64,000 bases of DNA, from the NCBI GenBank assembly GCA_029975215.1, contig JARKPO010000061.1, forward strand, positions 1-64,000, read 5' to 3'. The stretch is from Levilinea sp. (GTDB lineage Bacteria; Chloroflexota; Anaerolineae; Anaerolineales; Anaerolineaceae). The notes under the pieces were generated by a model. That model searched no databases. It had not been told where the DNA came from and was given only the letters and a program-made list of their open reading frames with translations. Positions 28,493 through 39,329 of this stretch are shown here, in pieces. The translations under genes and the position numbers were made by a program. Each line of letters starts with the position of its first letter. Position 1 is the stretch's first letter.

Positions 28493-29542
28493 ATGCGAAC
28501 CTTAGAGTGGAATGCTGAATCTGGCGAATTGATCATGATTGATCAACGCATTTTACCGGCCCGCTTCGAGCGGGTCATTTGCCGTACTGCCGAGGACACC
28601 GCTGAGGCCATTCGCAATATGACTGTGCGCGGCGCTCCGGCGATTGGCGTTTCGGCGGCCTACGGCATGGCGCTGGCCCTGCTGCGGGCGCGCACCGACA
28701 GCGCAGACGCGCTGTGGGCCGAGCTGGAACGGGCTGGGGCGCTTCTGACTGCAGCTCGTCCCACGGCCGTGAACCTGGCCTGGGCGGTGCAGCGTGTGCT
28801 GGCCGAATGTCAGCCGGTGCGCGGCTCGGCGGCTGCCCTGCGTGAGAAGGTGGTGGCCGTGGCAGAGCGCATGGCGGATGAGGATGTGGAAGTCAACCGG
28901 CGCATTTCGGCCTTTGGGGCGGAACTGATTCAGGACGGCGACACGATCATTCATCACTGCAACACCGGCGCGTTGGCGACTGTGGATTGGGGCACAGCCC
29001 TGGGGGTGATCCGCATGGCTCATGAGCAGGGCAAGCGCGTGCATGTGCTGGTGGATGAGACCCGCCCGCGCCTGCAAGGGGCGCGGCTGACTGCCTGGGA
29101 GCTGAGCCAGTACCGCATTCCTTACGAAATCATCAGCGATAACATGGCAGGCTATTTCCTGCGCAGCGGTCAGGTGCAGAAGGTGTTCTTCGGCGCAGAT
29201 CGGGTGACCGCCAACGGCGATGTGGCCAACAAGATCGGCAGCTACATGCTGGCGCTGGCAGCCCACAGCAACCATGTGCCGGTATATTCGGTCTTCCCCA
29301 CTTCTACTGTGGATTTGAGCCTGGCGCACGGGGATTTGATCCCCATTGAAGAACGCGACCCGATGGAAGTCTTGGGCCTGGAATTTGAGGGCCAGCGGGT
29401 GACGCCGGCGGATGCGCAGGCGCGCAACCCCGCTTTTGATGTGACCCCCAATCATTTGCTGACTGGCCTGGTAACCGAAAACGGCGTGGTGTACCCGCCG
29501 TTTGTGGAGCACCTGCCGCGTTTTGTGCGGCCTGCCGCATAA
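28493..29542 (+). CDS. mtnA: Methylthioribose-1-phosphate isomerase
   Basis: A 349-residue protein of the eIF2B-related aldose-ketose isomerase family. It has MTVRGAPAIGVSAAYGMAL near residue 43, HHCNTGALATVDWGTALGV near 155 with the catalytic Cys, DETRPRLQGARLTAWEL, and the catalytic Asp region KVFFGADRVTANGDVANKIG near 240. It converts methylthioribose 1-phosphate (and in some organisms deoxyribose 1-phosphate) to the ketose. It heads an operon with a PfkB kinase and ahcY, and so recycles SAM by-products. Confidence 0.94.
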   Translation: MRTLEWNAESGELIMIDQRILPARFERVICRTAEDTAEAIRNMTVRGAPAIGVSAAYGMALALLRARTDSADALWAELERAGALLTAARPTAVNLAWAVQRVLAECQPVRGSAAALREKVVAVAERMADEDVEVNRRISAFGAELIQDGDTIIHHCNTGALATVDWGTALGVIRMAHEQGKRVHVLVDETRPRLQGARLTAWELSQYRIPYEIISDNMAGYFLRSGQVQKVFFGADRVTANGDVANKIGSYMLALAAHSNHVPVYSVFPTSTVDLSLAHGDLIPIEERDPMEVLGLEFEGQRVTPADAQARNPAFDVTPNHLLTGLVTENGVVYPPFVEHLPRFVRPAA

Positions 29543-29569
29543 TTTTTGGATAAAAAACGGAACAGTCCT

Positions 29570-30523
29570 ATGAGCATTTTATGTACCGGCTCCATCGCCT
29601 ATGATTATTTGATGACGTTCCCCGGCTATTTTCGGGAACATATCTTACCCGACCGCTTAGACACCATCAGTCTGTCTTTTCTGGTGGATTCGATGGTGCG
29701 GCAGCGCGGAGGCGTGGCCCCCAATATCGCCTATACCCTGGCGCTGTTGGGCGAACGGCCGCAGATCATGGCGACGGCCGGGATTGACTTTGAGGAATAC
29801 CGCGCCTGGTTGGAGGCGCAGAACATTGATACCAGCCTGATCAAGATCATCCCCGATAAATACACCGCTTCTTTCTTCGCCAATACCGATAAGGTCAACA
29901 ACCAGATCGCCAGCTTTTACACCGGCGCCATGGCCAACGCCAGCGAACTGTCGCTGCGAGATGTGCCCAACAAGCCTGAACTGGTGGTGATTTCGCCCAA
30001 CGACCCCCGGGCGATGGAGGTATTGGTGGATGAATGTGTGTCGTTGGGCATCCCCTACCTCTACGATCCCAGCCAGCAGATTGTGCGTGTGAGCGGCGAG
30101 TCGCTGCGCAAGGGCGTGGAGGGGGCCTATTCGGTGTTTGTTAACGAGTACGAATTTGAGCTGATCCAAAAGCACACCGGCATGAGCGCGGCAGAGATCC
30201 GCAAGCAGGTGCAGCTTTTGGTGGTGACGCTGGGAGAGCGCGGCGCGCGGATTTACGCCGAGGGGGAGACCTATGACATCCCCGCGGTGGCGCCCGTGAC
30301 CACGGCTGACCCGACCGGCGTGGGGGATGCCTTCCGCGGCGGCTTCCTGCGCGGGCTGCGGCTGGGGCTGGGCTGGGAGTTGGCTGGCAAGGTGGGCGCG
30401 CTGGCGGCTACCTACTGCCTGGAGCAGGCCGGAACCCAGAATCACCGTTACACCCGCTCCGAGTTTGTGACGCGGTTTCGCACCTATTTTGATGATCAAG
30501 GCGCCTTAGACGTCTTGTTATAA
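29570..30523 (+). CDS. PfkB-family kinase, probable adenosine/nucleoside kinase
   Basis: A 317-residue ribokinase-type kinase. It has the GGVAPNIAYTLALLG substrate motif near residue 45, LLVVTLGERGARIYAE near 225, and the catalytic TADPTGVGDAFRGGFLRG near 250. ATG at 29570 was chosen over an upstream TTG. Between mtnA and ahcY it most probably phosphorylates adenosine released by AhcY, preventing product inhibition. Methylthioribose or another nucleoside is an alternative substrate. Confidence 0.8.
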   Translation: MSILCTGSIAYDYLMTFPGYFREHILPDRLDTISLSFLVDSMVRQRGGVAPNIAYTLALLGERPQIMATAGIDFEEYRAWLEAQNIDTSLIKIIPDKYTASFFANTDKVNNQIASFYTGAMANASELSLRDVPNKPELVVISPNDPRAMEVLVDECVSLGIPYLYDPSQQIVRVSGESLRKGVEGAYSVFVNEYEFELIQKHTGMSAAEIRKQVQLLVVTLGERGARIYAEGETYDIPAVAPVTTADPTGVGDAFRGGFLRGLRLGLGWELAGKVGALAATYCLEQAGTQNHRYTRSEFVTRFRTYFDDQGALDVLL

Positions 30524-30563
30524 GATCCACTTAGTTTTGGGCTGCGGCCCTGGAGGAACCTGA

Positions 30564-31823
<1,260 letters not shown>

Positions 31824-31857
31824 ACCGTCGGGGTTTACAGGTTGTGCTGCAATCATC

Positions 31858-31887
31858 AGGGGCTGCCCGCTGTTTTGGGCAGCCCCT
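31858..31887. terminator. Terminator between ahcY and the alpha-2-macroglobulin gene
   Basis: AGGGGCTGCCC (31858-31868) and GGGCAGCCCCT (31877-31887) form a perfect 11-bp stem with an 8-base loop, between convergent genes. T tracts are short on both strands. Confidence 0.75.
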
Positions 31888-31910
31888 GTGCGTTTAAGGG
31901 GGAGCAGGAT

Positions 31911-34900
31911 TTACTGCACGGTGACGCGGTCACTGGCGCTGCGCCCGAAGACCTCGGGGGAGTACATTTCTTCGGCCTTGGCAGGCGGAACCACGAACTG
32001 GCCGGGGGTGGTGGCGCGGGCGATGTAGCTGTAGGTATAGACACCGTCCCACAGCAAACTGGTGAAGGCCTCGACGCGTTCATCGCGCAGGTTCTGGTGT
32101 TCGTACCAGGGGCCCCACCACCAACTGCGCCGCTGGGTTATCTGGCTGGCGGGGTCGAGCGCGCTGTCGGCGGTGACAGCCAGGGCCGGGTTCAAAATCT
32201 CCAGACCCGCCGGAAGAGGATCTACCAGGGCCACGTGATAGCGGCGGTTATCGGCCACCAGGGTGATGCGCACGCGCACTTTGGCTCCGGCGCGGATGAC
32301 CCAGGAGCCGTCTGGCTGCTGGCGCACGTCTGCGGGATCGTCCACGGCTTCATACACCCTCTGCACCACAAAACCCTGATCGGCGGCGGGCAGGTTCAGA
32401 TCGGTAGGGGCGTAGCGCAGCCCCAGGCGGTAATACAGGCGTCCCTCGCCTTCTTTGCTCAGCACCAGATTTTGCAGGCTGCCCGCAGCAGCGTCTGTCA
32501 GGTACTGCATGGGGATGGTGGTCTCCTGGCGTTCGGTGGTGCGCCCGCGGTATTCGTGGCTGCCGGCGTAGCCGTCGCCCAGCCAGATGCGCGCCACGAA
32601 GTCGGGGGTTTGGGCTTCGTAGGTGTTAAAGTAACGGTCGAGGGCCAGCAGCACAAAGACATTTTCCTGGGTGCTACCCCAGCGTCCGGCGGTGCGGTGG
32701 CTCAGCAGACCGTTGACCACTTTGGGAATCAGATCCGATTGGGGTGTGTCGCGGATGAGGGCGTCTAGCAGGATGGCATCGGTGCGCCGGTCGGAGGCCA
32801 GCAGCAGGTAAGTCTGATCGTCATAAGCGGTGGTGAAATTGGCTGCCCCGGCGGTTTCGACCACGCGGTTATTGACCTCGCGGCGGATTGTTTCCAACTG
32901 GCTGGCTGCCTGAGGGTCGCCCGCCAGGGTTCCCCAGATCCAGCCCAGGGTGTCCAGATTCATCTTCTCGGCGGCGGTCTGGTCGAGCAGCTTGAGGGCC
33001 TTGGGGGTGTCGCGGTCGCCCATGAGTGTGCGCACGTACAGGGCGTAGGCCGAGAGGGTCTGGCGGGTCTGCTCGCCGTACCAGTACGGGTAGTAGTTCT
33101 CGATCTGCTGCAAATACATCAGGGCCGCGGCCTGCATTTCGGGCGGGACGGTGAAGCCCTTATCTTTAGCCCGCTGCAGGGCATGGGCGGCGTGGATGGT
33201 GTTGAAGGGGATGGATTCCTGCCCGTGTCGCCAGTAGGGGAAGCCTCCGTCGCCGTTCTGCATACCTTTCAGGCGGTCAATATCGCGCTGTACGGCTGCT
33301 TCCAACTCGGCTGGGGCGGGAAGCCCTTCGGCTTTGAAGGCGGTGAGCACGTCGCGCAGGGCGGCGATGCCGAGGACGCGCGAGGCGAGCTGTTCGCTGC
33401 ATTCGAAGGGATAGGACGACAGGTAGAGGACGGCGTCGGTGAGGGCCTGCAGGGCGGTGGAAGAGGTGTTAATCTCCAGGCCGCCGAACTGGGGGAAGAC
33501 GCCGCGCGGGGTTTCCAGCGGTTGGAAGACGGCCCCCTGATCTACCACGCCGTAGGTGGCAAAGGCCTCGGTGGTGGCGGGGGTGTAGACGGGGAACTGA
33601 CCTTCAGCGGCGTCGCTGTAGGTTCCGGCGGCGGCCACCACCTGGAAGCGGGCTGTGCCCGCCTGCACGGCGGCGGCGGGGAAGCGCACCTCCACCCGGT
33701 TGCGGGCGGGAACGGTCAGGCGGTATCCGGCGCTGCCGGTGAGGGACAGGTTGGCGGCGCGCAGGGCCACATCCACGCTCAGATCGCTGTCGGTCTGATT
33801 TTGCAGTACCACAGGCAGTTCAAAGCGGTCGCCGAAGTTGAGGAAGCGCGGAGCCGAGGGGCGCACCATCAGCGGTAGTCGGGCGGTGAGGTTGGCTTCG
33901 CCTGTGCCAAAATTGCGCCCGTCCTCCACTGCCACGGCCATGATGCGGTAGCGGGTGAGGTTGTCAGGCAGGGTAAAGGGCACGCGCGCCTGCCCGTTGG
34001 CGTCGGTCTGCACTGTGGGGGCAAAGACCGCCAGAGGGTTGAAATCCACGCGGATGCGCACGGGTTGGGCGGCATTGCCTCCCTCGAAAGCCATGTCCTG
34101 CGGGGCGGCTTCGGCCACCATGGTGGCCATAGGGGCCGCCGCGGGCAGGGGAGCCCCTGCGGCGAATTTCATCTCCCGCTCAGCCTGGGCTTGCTGCGCC
34201 AGGGCGCGGGGGTCAATCAGCAGCACGCTGGCGCGGGTGTAGTAGCTTTCGGTATCGCTGGAGCGGTGGCTGTAGAACAGACTGAGGGGGTCCTGGAGGG
34301 TGTATTGGTTGAGGGCCAAAACGGCCTCATCCACCACAAACACGGCCACTTCCGCGTCTTTCACTGGCTGCCCCTGGGCGCTGCGCACGGTGATTGACAC
34401 GGCGGTTTGTGCGCCCGGTTCAATCTCGGCTTGTTCGGGCTGGGCTTCCACCGTCAGCGTGCGTTGGACGGGGGGGATATCCAGGGTCAATTCGCCACGG
34501 GCATAGGCCGGGCGGGCGGGGATATCGGGAATGGGTTCGCCGCGCTCATCTGTGCGCGGGGCGGACCCGGTCAAATCTACCTGCAAGTTCAGGTTAGGGA
34601 TGTGCTCATCGTTGATGGGAATGCGCAGGACGGCGGTTCCGTCGGTGATGGAAAACGATTCGGTGTAGAGGATGCCGGAGCGGCTGACGGTGAGCAGGCC
34701 CTGAGCGGGGCTGAAGGGCGACTGCACCAACACTTCGGCGGTGTCGCCGGGCTGGTAGGTGTTTTGGTTGGGGATGAGGGTGACGCTTTCCTGCTCCACG
34801 CGGTTGGCGGCGGGGCGTTTTTCGCCGCTGACCCAGCGGGTAATCTGCGTCTGGTTCAGCCGGCCCGCTTCATCGCTGATCTGCGCAGTGATTTGGTAGG

Positions 34901-37900
34901 ATCCGCCCAGCGGGGTCTCAAAGGTGCAGCGCACGGCTTCGCTGGCGGAGCCGACCCGGCAGGTCTGGACGTCCGTTTCCTGCTGACGCCAGCTGCCGCT
35001 GCTGAATTTCCATTCCAGGCGGGCGGCGCGCACTTCCACGGGGCGGTCCGCCACCGGTTTGCCGTCCAGATCGGTGACGATGATGTCCACATCCAGGGGG
35101 ACGCCGCGCTTGACAAAGTAGCTGAGGGTGCGCAGACCGACATAGAGACTGGCCGGGTGCACCAGCAGGGAGGTCTGGCTGGTCCAGGCCTGGCGGTTGA
35201 CATCCATGACTGTGGCCTGCGCGGTGAAAGTGCGCGGGCGGGGCGGATCACCGAAGCCAAAATCCAACTTGAGGAAATGGCTGCCGGTGGCGTCGGTTTG
35301 GCCGGTGAAGGTTTGCGTCTGGTCGTAATCGGGGCCGTTGTAGCCGTAGAGGCCGCCCTCGCTGTAATACCACCAGGGCGTCCAGCTGCCGAAGGTGAAA
35401 TCGGGCCAGTTGGGCGGGCTGTAGCTGCCGGGGGTGCTGCTGACCTGCCAGACGACTTCTGCGTTGGGCAAAGCGCCTCCGGCGTAGTATTTGGCTTCCA
35501 CGGCGACCACGGCGCTCTCTCCGGCGAAGTAAGGGGCCGGGCTTTCGCTGCGGGCGGTGACTTCAAATTCGGGGCGGCGGAATTCTTGAATTTGGAAGCC
35601 GTGCCCGAAAGCAGTGTTGCTGAGATTACCCAGGCCGCCCTGAGCCTGCAGATTGATATAAGCCTGGCCTAGGTTGGCAGTCTGGGGGATGGTGAAGGTG
35701 AAATCAAAGCCGCCCAGCGCGTTGACATCCGCCTGACCCGCACCAATTTGGTTGCCCTGCGGCTCGGTGATGGTGAAGGTGACGGCGCTGACTGCATCAC
35801 CCGGCAGGCTGACATCTCCGTTCTGTTTGCCGCCGATGCGGCGCAGCCAGCCTTTAATATGGACTTCCTCGCCAGGGCGGTACATTTGGCGGTCATCAAA
35901 CACGTACCAGCGCAATTCATCCAACACCGGCCGTGCAGCCCAGGTGCTTTCATCCCAATAGTAGCCGGAGCGGGTCAGGATGGCCTGATCGCTGCCCTGG
36001 CTGGCCACCAGGTAGGCGGCGCCGTCGGGGATGGGGAAGGAGGCCACCCCATCGTTGCCGGTGGTGGCCACGACCGCCCCAGGCCCTGCGCTGATCTTGA
36101 CCCCTGCCAGAGGGGAGCCGTCTTTCAGCGCGGTGGCCCAGGCGACCATCTGGGAGTGATCCACCACCGCGTCCAGACCGATCTGGGTGATCTGCACCCA
36201 GGACTGCACCGTTTCCCAGTAGTTGCGGGGGCTGAAGAGGGTTTTATGAGGCTGGACGATGACGATAAAGTGGCCGAATTCGCCGTCCATGTACGGTTTC
36301 AGGTCAATATCCATCTGGGTGAGCGCATCTGTAGCGGCTTCCACATTGACGGCTTTGTCGAACACGCGTCTGCCGGGAGGAACGGCTTTGCCTTCATTTT
36401 GATTGAATTCACGCTGGTAAGTCAGGTAGGCGGGCCAATCGTTGGGCTGCACGGCGTAGATCTGCACGTCCAACTGGCGCATGTTGATGGTGTATACCGT
36501 GAAGACCGGCTTGCTGGCGACGGGGTCGAGGGTGATGAAGTTCTGGTGCGAGCCGATCAGGATGGGTGAAGCCTTGCCAACCTTGATTTTCAAGCTGGCG
36601 TCTTTCCCCAGGGTCTGCCCAAACACATCCTGGATCTGGCCGGAGAGGGTGAGGGTGTAGGTGGTCTGGCCGCGGGTGTCGCCCTGAATTTGCAGGGTGT
36701 CGCCGTAGATGTTGGCCGAAACTCCGGCCAGTTCGGGGGAGATACTGAGAAAGCCGTCCTGGAAGGCGCTGCTGTCCAGCGGGTTGTTGAAGCGCACAAA
36801 GAAAGGCGTCAGCGGGCGGCATTCTTCTTCGTAAGAACTGCAGCCGTGATCCAAGATTTTCAGCGGAGCGTAAGTGCTGAACTGATAGGACTGATCCTCG
36901 GTGGTGCGCAGGGGACCTTCGGCAGAGGGCGTGCCCGCAGGGATGGTGACACTGACGGTGCTGTCAAGGGGCAGGGGTTCCTGGGCCTGAAAAGCCAGCC
37001 AGCGGCCTTCGGGGGTATTTTTCAGGAGGGGCGCGGTTTGGGGATTAGCGCGCACCGCGTCTTCACCGGCCAGCTTAATGCCCACGCTGCGGCCGCCGGC
37101 CTGCACCTTGAGCCGGGCCAGCACCTGCTGGGGGTCAATGCGTTGGTCAAATGCGATGAAGAAGAGCGGATCGGCGGGTTGGGGGACGCCGGAGGGGTAG
37201 CTGGTGATCAGCCTGGGCGGGGGTGTGGAAAAGGTCCAGGTGACAGCCTGAGCCAACTGCCCCCCCAGCGCCGAGCGCGTCCCAGCGGGGACGGTGGCGC
37301 GGTATTGGGTGGCTTTGGGAAGGCGGTCGATCTGATCCGATTCGTATTCAAAGGTGAGAGTCTTGGTGCCGACCCAGCGCCAGATGCCAGGCAGGGGCGG
37401 TTCCAGGCGGACGGGAACCTCTTTTTCGGAGAGCTGTTCCAGGGTGCTCAGAGCCACCATCGGCTGGTTAAAGGTGATGCTGAGGAAGGGGGCAACGGAA
37501 ATTTCCCCTTCGGGTGAATACCGTAAGACTTCCAGCGGGCCAGCCTCGGCCGTGGGAGCGGTCTGGGGGGCAGTGCTGGGGGGAAAGGGCTGGGCGGTGG
37601 TCTCACCGCTGCGGGGCGGCGGCAGCGGCCCCTGGGCCAGACGGAAATCCTGGGTGTCTTCCGATTCCGAAACGAGGGCTGGCAGACGCCCTAAGAGCGC
37701 CTGCACGTCTGCTGCTTCCAGGGGCTGGCTTTCCACCATCACGGCCGTGGGTGTGGGTTGGGGTTGGGGCTGCCCTTCGCTCACCTGAAACGGCTCTGGG
37801 CTGGGGGACTGAGTGGTCAACGCTTCACCTCCAGAATATTTTGACCCGTTGGATTCAATGGGGATGCGTTGGGGGGCGGCGGGGACAGCCGGCATGGCGC

Positions 37901-37997
37901 AGCTGACCATCAAAGAGACCCCCACGGCGGCCAGAAGAAGGACTTTTACCGCGGGGAAAAAGGTTCGATTTAAGAAGCGGCGGGGAGTCGAGTGCAT
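31911..37997 (-). CDS. Bacterial alpha-2-macroglobulin lipoprotein
   Basis: A 2028-residue lipoprotein. The signal peptide ends in a lipobox (SLMVSC, Cys about residue 33), so it is membrane-anchored on the outer face. Macroglobulin domains fill the first 1200 residues, with a Pro/Gln-rich segment after the anchor and a bait-type region. The thioester motif YPFECSEQ lies at about residue 1530, then the alpha/alpha toroid and receptor-like end. It traps proteases that attack the cell envelope. The CxEQ motif is intact, so it should form the reactive thioester. No pbpC partner gene is adjacent, unlike in many proteobacteria. Start 37997 has an AGGTGG site; a GTG at 38036 would lengthen the signal. 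Confidence 0.88.
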   Translation of the reverse strand: MHSTPRRFLNRTFFPAVKVLLLAAVGVSLMVSCAMPAVPAAPQRIPIESNGSKYSGGEALTTQSPSPEPFQVSEGQPQPQPTPTAVMVESQPLEAADVQALLGRLPALVSESEDTQDFRLAQGPLPPPRSGETTAQPFPPSTAPQTAPTAEAGPLEVLRYSPEGEISVAPFLSITFNQPMVALSTLEQLSEKEVPVRLEPPLPGIWRWVGTKTLTFEYESDQIDRLPKATQYRATVPAGTRSALGGQLAQAVTWTFSTPPPRLITSYPSGVPQPADPLFFIAFDQRIDPQQVLARLKVQAGGRSVGIKLAGEDAVRANPQTAPLLKNTPEGRWLAFQAQEPLPLDSTVSVTIPAGTPSAEGPLRTTEDQSYQFSTYAPLKILDHGCSSYEEECRPLTPFFVRFNNPLDSSAFQDGFLSISPELAGVSANIYGDTLQIQGDTRGQTTYTLTLSGQIQDVFGQTLGKDASLKIKVGKASPILIGSHQNFITLDPVASKPVFTVYTINMRQLDVQIYAVQPNDWPAYLTYQREFNQNEGKAVPPGRRVFDKAVNVEAATDALTQMDIDLKPYMDGEFGHFIVIVQPHKTLFSPRNYWETVQSWVQITQIGLDAVVDHSQMVAWATALKDGSPLAGVKISAGPGAVVATTGNDGVASFPIPDGAAYLVASQGSDQAILTRSGYYWDESTWAARPVLDELRWYVFDDRQMYRPGEEVHIKGWLRRIGGKQNGDVSLPGDAVSAVTFTITEPQGNQIGAGQADVNALGGFDFTFTIPQTANLGQAYINLQAQGGLGNLSNTAFGHGFQIQEFRRPEFEVTARSESPAPYFAGESAVVAVEAKYYAGGALPNAEVVWQVSSTPGSYSPPNWPDFTFGSWTPWWYYSEGGLYGYNGPDYDQTQTFTGQTDATGSHFLKLDFGFGDPPRPRTFTAQATVMDVNRQAWTSQTSLLVHPASLYVGLRTLSYFVKRGVPLDVDIIVTDLDGKPVADRPVEVRAARLEWKFSSGSWRQQETDVQTCRVGSASEAVRCTFETPLGGSYQITAQISDEAGRLNQTQITRWVSGEKRPAANRVEQESVTLIPNQNTYQPGDTAEVLVQSPFSPAQGLLTVSRSGILYTESFSITDGTAVLRIPINDEHIPNLNLQVDLTGSAPRTDERGEPIPDIPARPAYARGELTLDIPPVQRTLTVEAQPEQAEIEPGAQTAVSITVRSAQGQPVKDAEVAVFVVDEAVLALNQYTLQDPLSLFYSHRSSDTESYYTRASVLLIDPRALAQQAQAEREMKFAAGAPLPAAAPMATMVAEAAPQDMAFEGGNAAQPVRIRVDFNPLAVFAPTVQTDANGQARVPFTLPDNLTRYRIMAVAVEDGRNFGTGEANLTARLPLMVRPSAPRFLNFGDRFELPVVLQNQTDSDLSVDVALRAANLSLTGSAGYRLTVPARNRVEVRFPAAAVQAGTARFQVVAAAGTYSDAAEGQFPVYTPATTEAFATYGVVDQGAVFQPLETPRGVFPQFGGLEINTSSTALQALTDAVLYLSSYPFECSEQLASRVLGIAALRDVLTAFKAEGLPAPAELEAAVQRDIDRLKGMQNGDGGFPYWRHGQESIPFNTIHAAHALQRAKDKGFTVPPEMQAAALMYLQQIENYYPYWYGEQTRQTLSAYALYVRTLMGDRDTPKALKLLDQTAAEKMNLDTLGWIWGTLAGDPQAASQLETIRREVNNRVVETAGAANFTTAYDDQTYLLLASDRRTDAILLDALIRDTPQSDLIPKVVNGLLSHRTAGRWGSTQENVFVLLALDRYFNTYEAQTPDFVARIWLGDGYAGSHEYRGRTTERQETTIPMQYLTDAAAGSLQNLVLSKEGEGRLYYRLGLRYAPTDLNLPAADQGFVVQRVYEAVDDPADVRQQPDGSWVIRAGAKVRVRITLVADNRRYHVALVDPLPAGLEILNPALAVTADSALDPASQITQRRSWWWGPWYEHQNLRDERVEAFTSLLWDGVYTYSYIARATTPGQFVVPPAKAEEMYSPEVFGRSASDRVTVQ

Positions 37998-38181
37998 GGG
38001 GAACCACCTTTCCAACACAGCCTGAACAGGATTCACACAATGCGCCGCGGATGCGGAGGGCAGCGCTTTCGATGGGTTCTACCCTATAAGACGCGCAGAC
38101 GGCCGCAAACGTTCCATCAGCGGTTAAAACGCGGCTCCCAAAATGGGTTTTGCCCGCTTGGGAGGCCGTGATCGAAGCGGT

Positions 38182-39291
38182 TTAACGGTAAAAACGCGGG
38201 ACACGTGCAGTGATGCCGCATACCACCTCGTAATTGGTGGTGTTCCAGGCTTTGGCGACCTCTTCGGCGGGGATTTCGGCCTGTTCCTGGCGGCCGATGA
38301 GCACAGCTTCGTCGCCTACGCGCGCCTCGGGCAGCTCCTGCAGACTGATGATGCACTGATCTGCGCACATGCCGCCCAGCACATTGACGCGCTTACCGCC
38401 CAGCAGGGCAAAATTGCCCGTGCGGCGGCGGAAACCGTCGCCGTAGCCGGCAGCAATGACGCCCACGCGCTCTTCGCTCTGGGTCGTGTAGCGGTAGTTG
38501 TATCCCACGCCCTGACCGGCGGGCAGGGTTTTGACCGACACCAGACGAGCTTTCCAGGTGAGGGCGGGGCGGAAATCGCCCGGCAAGCGGGCGTCGTCGG
38601 AACACTGCAAACCGTAGACGGCGATGCCGGGACGCACCATGTCAAAATGCGCCTGGGGCATGAAGAGGGTCGCCGCCGAGGCGCAGCAGTGCACCGTGGG
38701 CGGGCGCAGGTTGGCTGCATTCAGGGCGCTGATCAGGGTTTGGAAACGTTCCAACTGCTTGAAATTGGCAGGATGATCTTTGTCGTCTCCGCGGGCGAAA
38801 TGGGTAAACAGGCCGGTGACCTTCAGCCCGGGGAGGGAATGCAGCAGACGCAGGAACTCTACCCCATCTTCTGCCATGATGCCCAGGCGGCTCATGCCGG
38901 TATCCACCTTGGCGTGCACAGACACAGTGACGCCCAGGGCGTGGGCCTGGGCCGAAAGCTGGCGGGCCAGATCGGGGTCGTAGACAGCCAGGGTGATTTG
39001 GTCGGCGGCGGCTTCCCCGGCGCGGGAAGGGTGGGTGTAGGTCATGGCCATGATGGGGCCGCGGACGCCGCCTGCGCGAAGCTGCTGGGCTTCTTCCAGG
39101 CGGGCCACGCCCAGCCAGGCGGCCCCGCCCTCCAGGGCGGCCTGCCCAACCGGAACCAGACCGTGGCCGTAGGCATTGCCTTTGACAATGGCCATTACTT
39201 TGGCGCTGGTGAGGCGGGTGAGGGCGCGCACATTGCTGCGAATCGCGGCTAAATCAACTTCTACCCAGGTGGATGCAGTGGTTGTGTCCAT
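38182..39291 (-). CDS. alr: Alanine racemase
   Basis: A 369-residue PLP enzyme. The catalytic Lys is in MAIVKGNAYGHG near residue 38 (Gly where Ala is usual), KVDTGMSRLGI is near 130, and the second catalytic base Tyr is in GVGYNYRYTT near 260. It makes D-alanine for peptidoglycan. ATG at 39291 was chosen. It lies 38 bases after the UvrA-like gene on the same strand and may be cotranscribed. Family and function are firm. Confidence 0.93.
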   Translation of the reverse strand: MDTTTASTWVEVDLAAIRSNVRALTRLTSAKVMAIVKGNAYGHGLVPVGQAALEGGAAWLGVARLEEAQQLRAGGVRGPIMAMTYTHPSRAGEAAADQITLAVYDPDLARQLSAQAHALGVTVSVHAKVDTGMSRLGIMAEDGVEFLRLLHSLPGLKVTGLFTHFARGDDKDHPANFKQLERFQTLISALNAANLRPPTVHCCASAATLFMPQAHFDMVRPGIAVYGLQCSDDARLPGDFRPALTWKARLVSVKTLPAGQGVGYNYRYTTQSEERVGVIAAGYGDGFRRRTGNFALLGGKRVNVLGGMCADQCIISLQELPEARVGDEAVLIGRQEQAEIPAEEVAKAWNTTNYEVVCGITARVPRFYR

Positions 39292-39329
39292 GTGATCCAG
39301 TATACAGCCGAATGGGGGGATAGGGGGGT

